Assembly: GCF_008364795.1 (NCBI RefSeq)
Contig: NZ_VTTM01000002.1
Span: 372,001 to 436,000 of the forward strand
DNA length: 64,000 bases
From: Azospirillum oryzae
Lineage (GTDB): Bacteria; Pseudomonadota; Alphaproteobacteria; Azospirillales; Azospirillaceae
Direction: 5' to 3'
Shown here one piece after another: positions 1 through 7,388 of this stretch (the stretch's first letter is position 1; each line of letters opens with the position of its first letter). The notes beneath the pieces were generated by a model. It had not been told where the DNA came from, did not search any database, and saw only the letters and a list, made by a program, of their open reading frames with translations. The translations under genes were made by a program, and so were the position numbers.

Positions 1-369
1 CGCCGTTGCCGGTTCGTCCATCATGCCGGGGCCGATCAGCACCGTGTCGCAGTGCGAGGCCCGCTCGGCCAGCGCCTGGGCCGACTCGGCGGCAATCCCG
101 CCCTCCGGCGTCTCATGCAGGCCGGCGACCAGGGCTTCCGGGAGTGCGAGGCCCAGATGCGCAGCGACGCTGGCCACGGTGGCGATCTGCAGCTTGCCGG
201 CCCCCGCCCGCAGCACGCCGATCCCGGCCAGCAGGGCGCCGCCCGGCACCGGCACGCTGCCGGCCACCACCAGCGCCCGGCCGCGGGTTTCCTTGTCGCC
301 GTCACCATCCGGCTGGGGTAGGGGCATGCCGCGCAGAAGCCCGGCGGTGATGGGGATCTCGGCGTCCAA
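1..369 (-). CDS. nnrD: ADP-dependent NAD(P)H-hydrate dehydratase, C-terminus cut by window edge
   Basis: This is a ribokinase-fold YjeF C-domain enzyme that repairs hydrated NAD(P)H at the expense of ADP. The frame is open from a TTG at 367-369 to the window edge (123 codons). The TTG is preceded by GAGGAGAG with a good spacer, and no ATG fits better. Visible family features are an N-terminal 'ITAGLLRGMP' stretch, a glycine-rich 'VVAGSVPVPGGALLAG' core, 'RAGAGKLQIAT' and 'DTVLIGPGM' near the cut end. The usual second half with the catalytic GxGD motif lies outside the window. It lies 39 nt downstream of the histidine phosphatase gene on the same strand. The family call is firm; whether it is fused to an epimerase domain is unlikely given this start, but cannot be excluded. 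Confidence 0.85.
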   Translation of the reverse strand, partial: MDAEIPITAGLLRGMPLPQPDGDGDKETRGRALVVAGSVPVPGGALLAGIGVLRAGAGKLQIATVASVAAHLGLALPEALVAGLHETPEGGIAAESAQALAERASHCDTVLIGPGMMDEPATA

Positions 370-408
370 TCGGCTCTCCTCGGCGGGCGGCCCTCAGCGG
401 GCGGTGAT

Positions 409-1185
409 TTATCGGGCGGCAACGGCAGCATCCGGTTCGGCGGTGACCGGGGCGCCGGCCTCCTCCAGCGGGGCGACGAAGTTGTAGCGGTGCAGCAGCA
501 GTCCGCCGCGCGGCCCGACCTGGGCATCGAAGCGGTATTCGGTGACGGAGCAGTTGGCGACGTCGCCGGCCGCGTCGATGGCCAGGATTTCCTCCTCCGT
601 CATGTTTTCCAGCAGATAGCGCAGGCACAGCACCACCACCTGGTGCCCGACGATCAGCACCCGCCGGCCGCCGTGATGCAGGCTGACGGTGTCGAGCGCG
701 CTGCGCAGCCGCAGGATCACATCACACCAGCTCTCACCCCCGGGCGGGCGGTGATAGAACTTGCCGAGCAGGCGGCGGAATTCGGCCTGTTCCGGGAATT
801 CCTGGCGGATGCCGGCGCTGGTCAGCCGGTCGAGCACGCCGAACTCCTTCTCGCGCAGCCGCTCGTCGATCACGAAATCGGCCGGGTCGATCGGCAGCCC
901 GCCCGATTGGTGCAGCCGTTCCGCCGTGCGCAGCGCCCGGCGATAGGGCGAGGTCAGCACCACGTCCGGCCGCTCCACCGCCGGCATGGCGGCGAACCAT
1001 CGGCCGAGCGCATCCGACTGCCGCTCGCCCAGCGGGCTGAGCGGTACGTCGACGTCGCGTTCGTCGATGTTGATCCGGACATGTCCGGCGGCGTGGGCGG
1101 CGTCGCGCGCGACGTTCCCGGCGCTCTCGCCATGGCGGACGATCCACAATCGGTCGGGCCAGCGCTGTTGCATCGGCGATCCCAT
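409..1185 (-). CDS. Histidine phosphatase family protein
   Basis: A 258-residue protein of the phosphoglycerate-mutase-like histidine phosphatase superfamily. The phosphohistidine motif RHGES lies at residues 18-22, followed by 'LSPLGERQ' and 'LTSPYRRALRTAERL'. The second catalytic histidine is in 'VLIVGHQVVV'. The length fits a single-domain phosphatase with a short C-terminal extension. The substrate cannot be told from sequence; sugar phosphates, nucleotides and SixA-like roles are all possible. An in-frame ATG at codon 5 is a possible alternative start because the first ATG sits almost on its purine-rich stretch. It is divergent from the Old Yellow Enzyme gene, with about 200 nt between them, and lies upstream of the nnrD fragment. 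Confidence 0.85.
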   Translation of the reverse strand: MGSPMQQRWPDRLWIVRHGESAGNVARDAAHAAGHVRINIDERDVDVPLSPLGERQSDALGRWFAAMPAVERPDVVLTSPYRRALRTAERLHQSGGLPIDPADFVIDERLREKEFGVLDRLTSAGIRQEFPEQAEFRRLLGKFYHRPPGGESWCDVILRLRSALDTVSLHHGGRRVLIVGHQVVVLCLRYLLENMTEEEILAIDAAGDVANCSVTEYRFDAQVGPRGGLLLHRYNFVAPLEEAGAPVTAEPDAAVAAR

Positions 1186-1387
1186 TCCCTGGCAGGCGAA
1201 ACTGTCGGAAATAACCGCCGGGCGGGTCGAAAGGTCCCTCTGCGGTGCAGGTCACGGTATGGCAGCCATGCTGCCCGTTCCGCAGCTGTGGCGACGCGGC
1301 ACCTTGCCGGTGGCGCCGGCCGGGCCACACTTTCCTGTCCAGTTTCCAACCAGCAGCCAGTCTTCAATCATACAGGATGGATCGGAC

Positions 1388-2494
1388 ATGACGGACAGCC
1401 AGGACGCGGCCTCCTTGTTCCAGCCGGTGACGGTCGGGCGTTATACCCTGCCCAACCGCATCGCCATGGCGCCGCTGACCCGCAGCCGCACCGACAACGC
1501 CACCGGCGTGCCGACCGCGATGAACGCCGAATATTACGCCCAGCGCGCCAGCGCCGGTCTGATCATCGCCGAGGCGACGCAGATCTCGCCGCAGGGCAAG
1601 GGTTACGCCTACACCCCCGGCATCCACAGCGCCGAACAGGTGGCGGGCTGGAAGCTGGTGACCGACGCGGTCCACGCCAAGGGCGGGCATATGTGCCTGC
1701 AGCTCTGGCATGTCGGCCGCATCTCCCACCCCGATCTGCAGCCGGGCGGAGCCCTGCCGGTGGCGCCGTCCGCCGTCAAGCCGGAGATGAAGGCCTTCAC
1801 CGTCGACGGCTTCAAGGACATTCCGACCCCGCGCGCGCTGGAACTGTCGGAACTGCCGGGCATCGTCGAGGATTACCGCCGTGCCACCCGCAACGCGCTG
1901 GCCGCCGGGTTCGACATGGTGGAGGTGCATGCCGCCAACGGTTATCTGATCGACCAGTTCCTGCGCGACGGCACCAACAGGCGCACCGACGCCTATGGCG
2001 GTTCGGTCGAGAACCGCGCCCGCTTCCTGTTCGAAGTGCTGGACGCCGTGGTGGCGGAGGCCGGGGCCGACCGCGTCGGCATCCGCCTGTCGCCGTTGAG
2101 CCCGGCCAACGACGCCCAGGAAAGCGACCCGGTCGGCACCTTCAGCCCGGTGATCCGCCGCCTGAACGACTACGGCCTTGCCTATCTGCACATGATCGAG
2201 GGGGTGACCCGCGGCCCGCATCCCGGATTCGGCGGCGATCTCGCCGAGCTGCGCGCGCTCTACAAGGGCCGCTACATGGCCAACAACGTCTATGACCGCG
2301 CCATGGCGATCCAGGCGACCGCGAGCGGCCATGCCGACATGATCGCCTTCGGCCGGCCCTTCATCGCCAACCCGGACCTAGTGGAGCGGCTGCGCATCGA
2401 CGCCCCGCTGGCGGAGCCGGACCAGAAGACCTTCTATGGCGGCGACCGCCACGGCTACACCGACTATCCGACGATGAGCCGGTCGGTCGCCTGA
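1388..2494 (+). CDS. Alkene reductase, Old Yellow Enzyme family (NemA-like)
   Basis: A 368-residue FMN-dependent ene-reductase that uses NAD(P)H to reduce activated C=C bonds or nitro compounds. The N-terminus 'LFQPVTVGRYTLPNRIAMAPLTRSR' region is the FMN-binding start of the TIM barrel. 'LWHVGRISHP' carries the substrate-binding histidine region, and 'AANGYLIDQFL' followed by 'DAYGGSVENRARF' is diagnostic of the family. 'DMIAFGRPFIANPDL' is the C-terminal phosphate-binding segment. The length matches NemA/XenA-type enzymes. The reading frame extends upstream over the divergent phosphatase gene, but the ATG chosen gives the canonical N-terminus. The natural substrate is unknown. Confidence 0.93.
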   Translation: MTDSQDAASLFQPVTVGRYTLPNRIAMAPLTRSRTDNATGVPTAMNAEYYAQRASAGLIIAEATQISPQGKGYAYTPGIHSAEQVAGWKLVTDAVHAKGGHMCLQLWHVGRISHPDLQPGGALPVAPSAVKPEMKAFTVDGFKDIPTPRALELSELPGIVEDYRRATRNALAAGFDMVEVHAANGYLIDQFLRDGTNRRTDAYGGSVENRARFLFEVLDAVVAEAGADRVGIRLSPLSPANDAQESDPVGTFSPVIRRLNDYGLAYLHMIEGVTRGPHPGFGGDLAELRALYKGRYMANNVYDRAMAIQATASGHADMIAFGRPFIANPDLVERLRIDAPLAEPDQKTFYGGDRHGYTDYPTMSRSVA

Positions 2495-2578
2495 CCCGCC
2501 GCCGCACGGCCTGCGTGCAAAAGCCCTTCCGAGTCGCGCCGGGACCGGCAGGCGGAGGGTGCCGGACAGGGGTGGCGA

Positions 2579-2598
2579 AGCGGCACTTCGGTGCCGCT
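2579..2598 (+). terminator. UUCG hairpin after the alkene reductase
   Basis: A perfect 8-bp stem (AGCGGCAC/GTGCCGCT) closed by a TTCG tetraloop lies 85 nt past the stop. No T-tract follows, so it may be an RNA-stabilising hairpin rather than an intrinsic terminator. Confidence 0.35.
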
Positions 2599-2697
2599 TC
2601 GGGCGGTCGCAAGCACCGGGGATGCCGCAAGCGTGAGCCTGGGGTGAGGCATTTAAAGGCGATTTGGTCATCTTTCCTTTGGAAGGCTTGACCTGGG

Positions 2698-2726
2698 ACC
2701 GGATCCCTGTGACAAAAGACATTCGG
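2698..2726 (+). promoter_or_regulatory. Possible sigma-70 promoter for the cold-shock gene
   Basis: TTGACC at 2698-2703 is followed after 17 nt by GACAAA at 2721-2726. The -35 hexamer is good and the -10 is weak. It lies about 50 nt before the ATG of the cold-shock gene. Confidence 0.3.
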
Positions 2727-2750
2727 CACACTCTATGAGCTTGAAGACAC

Positions 2751-3311
2751 ATGTTCGACCGCCCGCCCCGCCAGGGCTTCCGCGCTCCCGAGATCACCAA
2801 GTCCAACGTCACCGCCACCGTGAAGTGGTTCAACCCCACCAAGGGGTTCGGCTTCGTGTCGCCTGAGGACGGTTCGCCCGATGCCTTCCTGCACGTCTCT
2901 GCGGTTCAGGCCGCCGGCTACGACGCGCTGGACGAAGGCACCACCATCACCTGTGACCTGGCCCGTGGGCCGAAGGGTCCGCAGGTGGCCTCCATCCACT
3001 CGGTCGATGCGTCGACCGCTCAGCGTTCGGCCCGTCCGCGGACCGGCGGCTTCGACCGTGGCGGTTTCGACCGCGGCGGCTACGATGCCGGCGGCGCCGG
3101 TGGCGAAGAAGTCGACGGCACCGTGAAGTGGTTCAATGCCGACAAGGGCTTTGGCTTCATCACGCCCAGCACCGGTGGCAAGGACGTCTTCGTCCACGTC
3201 AACGTGCTGCGCCGTTCGGGCATGCAGACCCTTCAGGAAGGCGATCAGGTGCGCGTCACCGTTCGCCAGGGCCAGAAGGGTCCGGAAGCGGGCAAGGTCG
3301 AGTACCTGTAA
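2751..3311 (+). CDS. Double cold-shock-domain protein
   Basis: A 186-residue cytoplasmic nucleic-acid-binding protein with two cold-shock domains. CSD1 (about residues 21-85) shows 'VKWFNPTKGFGFVSP' (RNP1-like) and 'DAFLHVSAV' (RNP2-like). CSD2 (about 121-186) shows 'VKWFNADKGFGFITP' and 'DVFVHVNVL'. The linker is arginine- and glycine-rich with repeated 'GGFDRGG' units. Two-CSD proteins are common in alphaproteobacteria and are usually about 180-200 residues long, so the size fits. It is probably an RNA chaperone. It stands alone, with a terminator-like hairpin downstream. Confidence 0.93.
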   Translation: MFDRPPRQGFRAPEITKSNVTATVKWFNPTKGFGFVSPEDGSPDAFLHVSAVQAAGYDALDEGTTITCDLARGPKGPQVASIHSVDASTAQRSARPRTGGFDRGGFDRGGYDAGGAGGEEVDGTVKWFNADKGFGFITPSTGGKDVFVHVNVLRRSGMQTLQEGDQVRVTVRQGQKGPEAGKVEYL

Positions 3312-3705
3312 GGCTCCGGGAACTCCGGGCCTCGGCCGCGCGGCGTTCGTCCTTTCCGGACGCGCGCCACACCGGCCGGCTCCGCTTGGCTGAATAGCCT
3401 CTTGAGGTCCTGAGCCGTACCGGCTGCCGACCTCCCGGTGAGAATCCGGACTTTCAGCGCACGGCGCCTCCCTTCGGGGGCGCGCCGTGCGTTCCTGTCT
3501 TTTATGCTGCTGCTTTTGCGGTCCTGGCTCGTGAGTGATCCGGCCGTGGCTCTGTTCGGCCCGGCTGTTCGTTGCGTGTGTCTTCCGCTCTTTCTTTTGT
3601 TCCTGCTTTTTTCGTGACGCCTGTTCTCCTGCGCCGCCCTCCGGGGCGGCCGGCGCCACGTCTCCCTGTTGTTGCCCCCCCTTGCTGCCAAAGGTCCGAT
3701 CCGGC
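3312..3705. other. Intergenic region between cold-shock gene and ygjV-like gene
   Basis: This 394-nt stretch has no supportable gene. It holds the hairpin at 3458-3491 and then a pyrimidine-rich stretch (about 3540-3680, many TTC/TCT runs) that reads as a leader of the next gene. The frame of the following gene stays open upstream to 3535, but those residues look low-complexity and non-conserved. Confidence 0.6.
3458..3497 (+). terminator. Intrinsic terminator-like hairpin of the cold-shock gene
   Basis: A 10-bp perfect stem (CGCACGGCGC/GCGCCGTGCG) is extended by C/G pairs to a TTCG loop. A T-rich run (TTCCTGTCTTTTA) follows. It lies about 150 nt past the cold-shock stop codon. Confidence 0.6.
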
Positions 3706-4338
3706 ATGAGCGAGGTGCTGACCGACTTAGTCGCCGTCCTGGCAGGCGGGGGAGGGGTGTCGGGCGGTGATTGGTCCGCGGCTCAGCTGATCGGCTTCTG
3801 CGGCACCGTCGGCGGCATGCTCTGGCCATTCTTCCGCAGCCGGACCGGCATGCTGCTGGTGCAGCTGGTGCCCTGCCTGTGCTTCGCCGTACATTACGCC
3901 CAGATGGGCGCCCCGACAGCATCGGCGCTGAACGGGCTTGCGGCGCTGCAGGTGGTGGTGGCGCTGGCGATCGGCGCGCGGCCGGCCTTTCGACTCGTCT
4001 ATCTGGCAATCCTTCCGGTGATCGCCGCGGTAATGGGCTTCACCTGGACCGGGTTGCCGTCCGTCTTCGCGGCGGGGGGCATGGCGCTGATCAGCCTTGC
4101 CCGATACCAGACGCGGGTCGCACCCTTCCGCGGCATCATGCTGGTGGCATTGCCCTGTTGGTTCGTGCACAACAGTCTGGTGGGGTCGGTGCCGGCTATG
4201 ATCTCGGACGTGACCGGAATCGCCGTCAATGCCTGGATGCTGCTGCGTGGCACCGGGCTGACGCCGCCCTCACCAACACCAATGCCACCGGCTGCTGCAG
4301 CAATGCCGCCGGCGGCCGGGGAGGCGAAGCTGTCATGA
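3706..4338 (+). CDS. YgjV-like inner-membrane protein
   Basis: A 210-residue integral membrane protein with about five to six hydrophobic segments spread over residues 20-185. The C-terminal 'PCWFVHNSLVGSVP' followed by 'GIAVNAWMLLR' resembles the conserved end of the Imp-YgjV family (E. coli YgjV: 'CCWVIHNFWAGSIGG'). The tail is proline- and alanine-rich. The ATG at 3706 gives a short polar N-terminus before the first membrane segment; upstream in-frame codons are possible but look like leader. The molecular function of YgjV proteins is not established. The stop codon overlaps the ATG of the next gene (ATGA), so this gene and the Crp/Fnr regulator are translationally coupled. Confidence 0.75.
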   Translation: MSEVLTDLVAVLAGGGGVSGGDWSAAQLIGFCGTVGGMLWPFFRSRTGMLLVQLVPCLCFAVHYAQMGAPTASALNGLAALQVVVALAIGARPAFRLVYLAILPVIAAVMGFTWTGLPSVFAAGGMALISLARYQTRVAPFRGIMLVALPCWFVHNSLVGSVPAMISDVTGIAVNAWMLLRGTGLTPPSPTPMPPAAAAMPPAAGEAKLS

Positions 4339-5042
4339 CCGTCAACCATTCCAATCTGTCGGCGGAAGACGCCGCCGCACTGCGCGCGATCCCGCTGTTC
4401 GCCAAGCTGACCGACCGGGCTGTGTCGCTGCTGGGCGGGGTCGCCATCGTGCGCCCGGTCTCGCGCGGTACCACCCTGTTCCTGCAGGACGAGACGGCCG
4501 ACCGCTTCTTCGTCCTGCTCGACGGCTGGGTGAAGCTCTACCGCCTGACCCGCGACGGGACGGAGGCGGTGGTGCATGTCATCGGTCCGGCCGAAAGCTT
4601 CGCCGAAGCCGCCATGTTCGCCGACGGCAAATTTCCGGTCTGCGCCGAGGCGGTGACCGACGCCCGCGTCATGACGCTGACCGCCGACGGATTCGCCCGC
4701 TGCCTGCGCGAGGATGACCGCATCGCCTTCGGCATGCTGGGTTCGCTGTCTGTCCGCCTGCGCCATCTGGTGACGCAGATCGAACAGCTCCAGGTCCAGC
4801 CGGCGCCGCAGCGGGTCGCCGCCTTCCTGATGCGCGTCTGCCCACCGGGCGACGGACCGGCGCAGTTCCAGCTTCCCTTCGACAAGGCGCTGATCGCGCG
4901 GCGCCTGGGCATGCAGCCGGAGACCCTGTCGCGGGCTCTGGCCAAGCTGCGCGCCGTCGGGGTGGAAACCCAGGGGCTGACCGTCAGCGTCGCCGAACGT
5001 GCTTCCCTGCGCGCCATGGCCGAGGCCGGCGAGGAGGAGTGA
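4335..5042 (+). CDS. Crp/Fnr-family transcriptional regulator
   Basis: A 235-residue cAMP-receptor-like regulator. The N-terminal cyclic-nucleotide-binding-fold beta roll spans about residues 10-125 ('RGTTLFLQDETADRFFVLLDGWVKLYRL'-type pattern). A long dimer helix follows, then a winged HTH with recognition helix 'RRLGMQPETLSRALAKL' (about 180-200), the sequence style of the DNR/NnrR branch. There are no N-terminal FNR cysteines, so oxygen sensing by an iron-sulfur cluster is unlikely. A haem- or NO-type ligand is possible but unproven. Start codon ATG overlaps the previous stop (ATGA). The E-SR in the recognition helix suggests an FNR-like TTGAT half-site (inference). Confidence 0.9.
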   Translation: MTVNHSNLSAEDAAALRAIPLFAKLTDRAVSLLGGVAIVRPVSRGTTLFLQDETADRFFVLLDGWVKLYRLTRDGTEAVVHVIGPAESFAEAAMFADGKFPVCAEAVTDARVMTLTADGFARCLREDDRIAFGMLGSLSVRLRHLVTQIEQLQVQPAPQRVAAFLMRVCPPGDGPAQFQLPFDKALIARRLGMQPETLSRALAKLRAVGVETQGLTVSVAERASLRAMAEAGEEE

Positions 5043-5172
5043 CGGGGAAGGTGCGCCGCCGATGCTTGTGACAGCGTCGGCGGGGCAGTTCAGACCCGAT
5101 TGACGGCGCTGTCCCCCCGTGCGAGTTTGCACCCCTCCCGGTACCGCATTTGTTCAGGATTTCGAGGCAGCG

Positions 5173-5841
5173 ATGGGCGACAGCAAGACGGTGGCGACGG
5201 CATCGGATCCGGCGCAGGATCTGGTGGCCTTCGCCGGTGACCGACGCTTCGCCACCGTGATGGCGGACCCGCCCTGGCGCTTCGTCAACCGCACCGGCAA
5301 GATGGCGCCGGAGCATCGCCGCCTGTCGCGCTACGGCACCATGACGGTGGAGGACATCTGCGCCCTGCCGGTCGCCGACATCGCCGCCCCCACCGCGCAC
5401 CTCTATCTCTGGGTTCCCAACGCCCTGCTGCCGGAAGGGCTGCAGGTCATGCGCAGCTGGGGGTTCGAGTACAAGACCAACCTGATCTGGCACAAGGTGC
5501 GCAAGGATGGCGGGTCCGATGGTCGTGGCGTCGGCTTCTACTTCCGCAACGTCACCGAACTGATCCTGTTCGGCGTACGCGGCAAGAAGGCCCGCACGCT
5601 GCCGCCCGGCCGCACCCAGGTCAACCTGATCGAGAGCCGCAAGCGCGAGCATAGCCGCAAGCCGGATGAACAGTATGAACTGATCGAGTCCTGCAGCCCC
5701 GGCCCCTATCTGGAGATGTTTGCCCGCGGCGCCCGGCCCAACTGGTCGGTCTGGGGCAATCAGGCCGACGACGGTTACGAGCCGACCTGGAAGACCTACG
5801 CGTTCAATTCCGCCACCGACCGCGAGGCTGCGGCGGAGTAG
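5173..5841 (+). CDS. MT-A70 family adenine N6-methyltransferase
   Basis: A 222-residue S-adenosylmethionine-dependent methyltransferase. The catalytic DPPW tetrad lies in 'VMADPPWRF' near residue 34. 'LYLWVPNALL' and 'FEYKTNLIWHK' are typical MT-A70 core strands, and 'RKREHSRKPDEQYELIE' followed by 'YLEMFARG' matches the C-terminal half of bacterial and phage MT-A70 DNA methylases. The ATG at 5173 follows GAGGCAGCG; a longer start at 5119 is possible. No restriction enzyme gene is adjacent, so it is a solitary methylase whose target (DNA or RNA m6A) is unknown. It is convergent with the HAD gene, 9 nt apart. Confidence 0.9.
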   Translation: MGDSKTVATASDPAQDLVAFAGDRRFATVMADPPWRFVNRTGKMAPEHRRLSRYGTMTVEDICALPVADIAAPTAHLYLWVPNALLPEGLQVMRSWGFEYKTNLIWHKVRKDGGSDGRGVGFYFRNVTELILFGVRGKKARTLPPGRTQVNLIESRKREHSRKPDEQYELIESCSPGPYLEMFARGARPNWSVWGNQADDGYEPTWKTYAFNSATDREAAAE

Positions 5842-5850
5842 GGGGCCGCG

Positions 5851-6480
5851 TCAAAGCAGCCCCGCCGCCTCCAGATCGCGCCGCAGCGCCTCGGCGCCCA
5901 GGAACAGGTGCGCCGACATGCCCACCGACCGCGCCGTCTCGACATTGTCGGGATTGTCGTCGATGAAGTAGCAGTCTTTCGGTTCAAGACCGTAACGATC
6001 CATCAGCAGCCGATAGATCGCCGGGTCCGGCTTCACCAGTCGTTCCTGACCCGAAACGATGATCCCGTCGAAGCCGTTCAGAAAGTCGAAGCGCTTGCGC
6101 GTCAACTCGAACTTGTCGGCCGAGAAGTTGGTGATGGCATAGACCGGAACGCCGCGGGCCTTCAGCTCCGCCAGGATTTCCGGGGTGCCGGGGATCGGGC
6201 CGGGCACCATGCGTTCCCACATGTCGTCATAGGCGCGGATCAGCTCGGCGCAGTCCGGATGCTCCTCTGTCAGCAGGGCGACCGCGTCCGCCCAGGGACG
6301 GCCGCGGTCCTGCTCCAGGTTCCAGGCCGGGGTGCAGACCCGGTCGAGGAAATCCTCCATCAGGTCTTCATAGCCGTCGAACAGTTCGCGGTAGAGATGC
6401 CGCGGATCCCATTCGATCAGCACCTGTCCGACGTCGAAGACGACGACGGAGGGCTTCGCCTGCTCGGTCATTCCGGTCAT
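5851..6480 (-). CDS. HAD-superfamily hydrolase (YihX-like)
   Basis: A 209-residue phosphatase-type HAD-IA protein. Motif I is 'VVFDVGQVLIEWD', in which glycine replaces the second aspartate as in the YihX branch. Motif II is 'VYAITNFS', motif III lysine is in 'RLVKPDPAIY', and motif IV is 'CYFIDDNPDNVETAR'. YihX dephosphorylates alpha-D-glucose-1-phosphate, but the substrate here is not predictable. The start at 6480 follows GAGGCGG; an ATG three codons in is an alternative. It lies 13 nt downstream of the dsbA-like gene and is probably cotranscribed with it. Confidence 0.88.
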   Translation of the reverse strand: MTGMTEQAKPSVVVFDVGQVLIEWDPRHLYRELFDGYEDLMEDFLDRVCTPAWNLEQDRGRPWADAVALLTEEHPDCAELIRAYDDMWERMVPGPIPGTPEILAELKARGVPVYAITNFSADKFELTRKRFDFLNGFDGIIVSGQERLVKPDPAIYRLLMDRYGLEPKDCYFIDDNPDNVETARSVGMSAHLFLGAEALRRDLEAAGLL

Positions 6481-6493
6481 GGAACGGTCCGCC

Positions 6494-7261
6494 TCAGCCC
6501 TTGGCACGGGCGGCTTCGGTCAGCCGCTTCATGTCGTCCAGCCGGATGGCGCCGGGCACCAGCTCGTCGCCGAAGATGAAGGCGGGGGTGCCGCGGATGT
6601 TCAGCTTCTCGGCCAGCGCCTGGTTGGCGGCGATCACCTTCAGCACGTCCGGCGACTCCATGTCCTTCTTCAGCCGGTCGGTGTCGAGCCCCACCGACTT
6701 GGCGAGGCGCATGATGACGGCCTCGTCCAGCTGGCCGCGCTGCGCCATCAGGGCATTGTGGAACTCCATGTACTTGCCCTGCGCGCGCGACGCGAGCGCC
6801 GCCTTGGAGGCGACCACGGAGGCCGGCCCCAGGATCGGGAATTCCTTCAGGACGAAGCGCAGCTTGGGATCGCCCTTGATCAGCGACTGGGTGTCGGCCT
6901 GCACCGCCTTGCAGTAGCCGCACTGGTAATCGAAGAACTCCACAACCGTGACGTCGCCCTGTGGATTGCCGGCGACCGGATCGGCGGGGTTGCGGGTCAG
7001 CTCCTGCTTGTTCTCCACCAGGGCCTTGCGGGCCTGTTCGGCCTCCGCCGTCTTCTGGCGTTCCTGCATGGCGTCGACGGCCTGCAGGATCACCTCCGGA
7101 TGCTCCATCAGATAGTCGCGGACGATCTTCTCGATGGCGGTCTTCTGGGTGCTGTCGAAGCTTGCCGATTGCGCACGGGCCGGGGCGGCGGCGGACAGCG
7201 CCAGCGCCGCGACGGGCAGGGCCAGCAGGGCGGAACGCAGGAACGGCAGGGCGGGGCGCAT
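6494..7261 (-). CDS. DsbA/ScsC-like thiol:disulfide oxidoreductase, periplasmic
   Basis: A 255-residue secreted thioredoxin-fold protein. Residues 1-31 are a signal peptide ending in 'APARAQ'. Residues 37-66 form an N-terminal helical 'KIVRDYLMEHPEVILQ' segment like the ScsC/Com1 oligomerisation region. The active site is 'FFDYQCGYCKA' (C114, C117), and the cis-proline loop is 'IRGTPAF'. The N-terminal segment suggests an oligomeric isomerase/copper-tolerance type rather than classical DsbA (inference). The ATG chosen starts directly at the signal peptide; an upstream in-frame start would add 21 residues without a signal-like profile. Confidence 0.9.
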   Translation of the reverse strand: MRPALPFLRSALLALPVAALALSAAAPARAQSASFDSTQKTAIEKIVRDYLMEHPEVILQAVDAMQERQKTAEAEQARKALVENKQELTRNPADPVAGNPQGDVTVVEFFDYQCGYCKAVQADTQSLIKGDPKLRFVLKEFPILGPASVVASKAALASRAQGKYMEFHNALMAQRGQLDEAVIMRLAKSVGLDTDRLKKDMESPDVLKVIAANQALAEKLNIRGTPAFIFGDELVPGAIRLDDMKRLTEAARAKG

Positions 7262-7388
7262 GAGCGGGCGGTCTCCGAAACACGAAGGGAATTGGGCCGA
7301 AGGCCGTCCACACTGGACCGACAATCCGGTCCGGACAAGCGCAAAACGCCTGCCCGGACATCACCTTTGCGCGATCAGCAATTGGCCA

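Noticed and set aside
1190-1380. GC-rich hairpins suggesting a cobalamin riboswitch before the histidine phosphatase
   Set aside because: The conserved B12-box order is not present; only a GGCAGC/GCTGCC hairpin could be seen.
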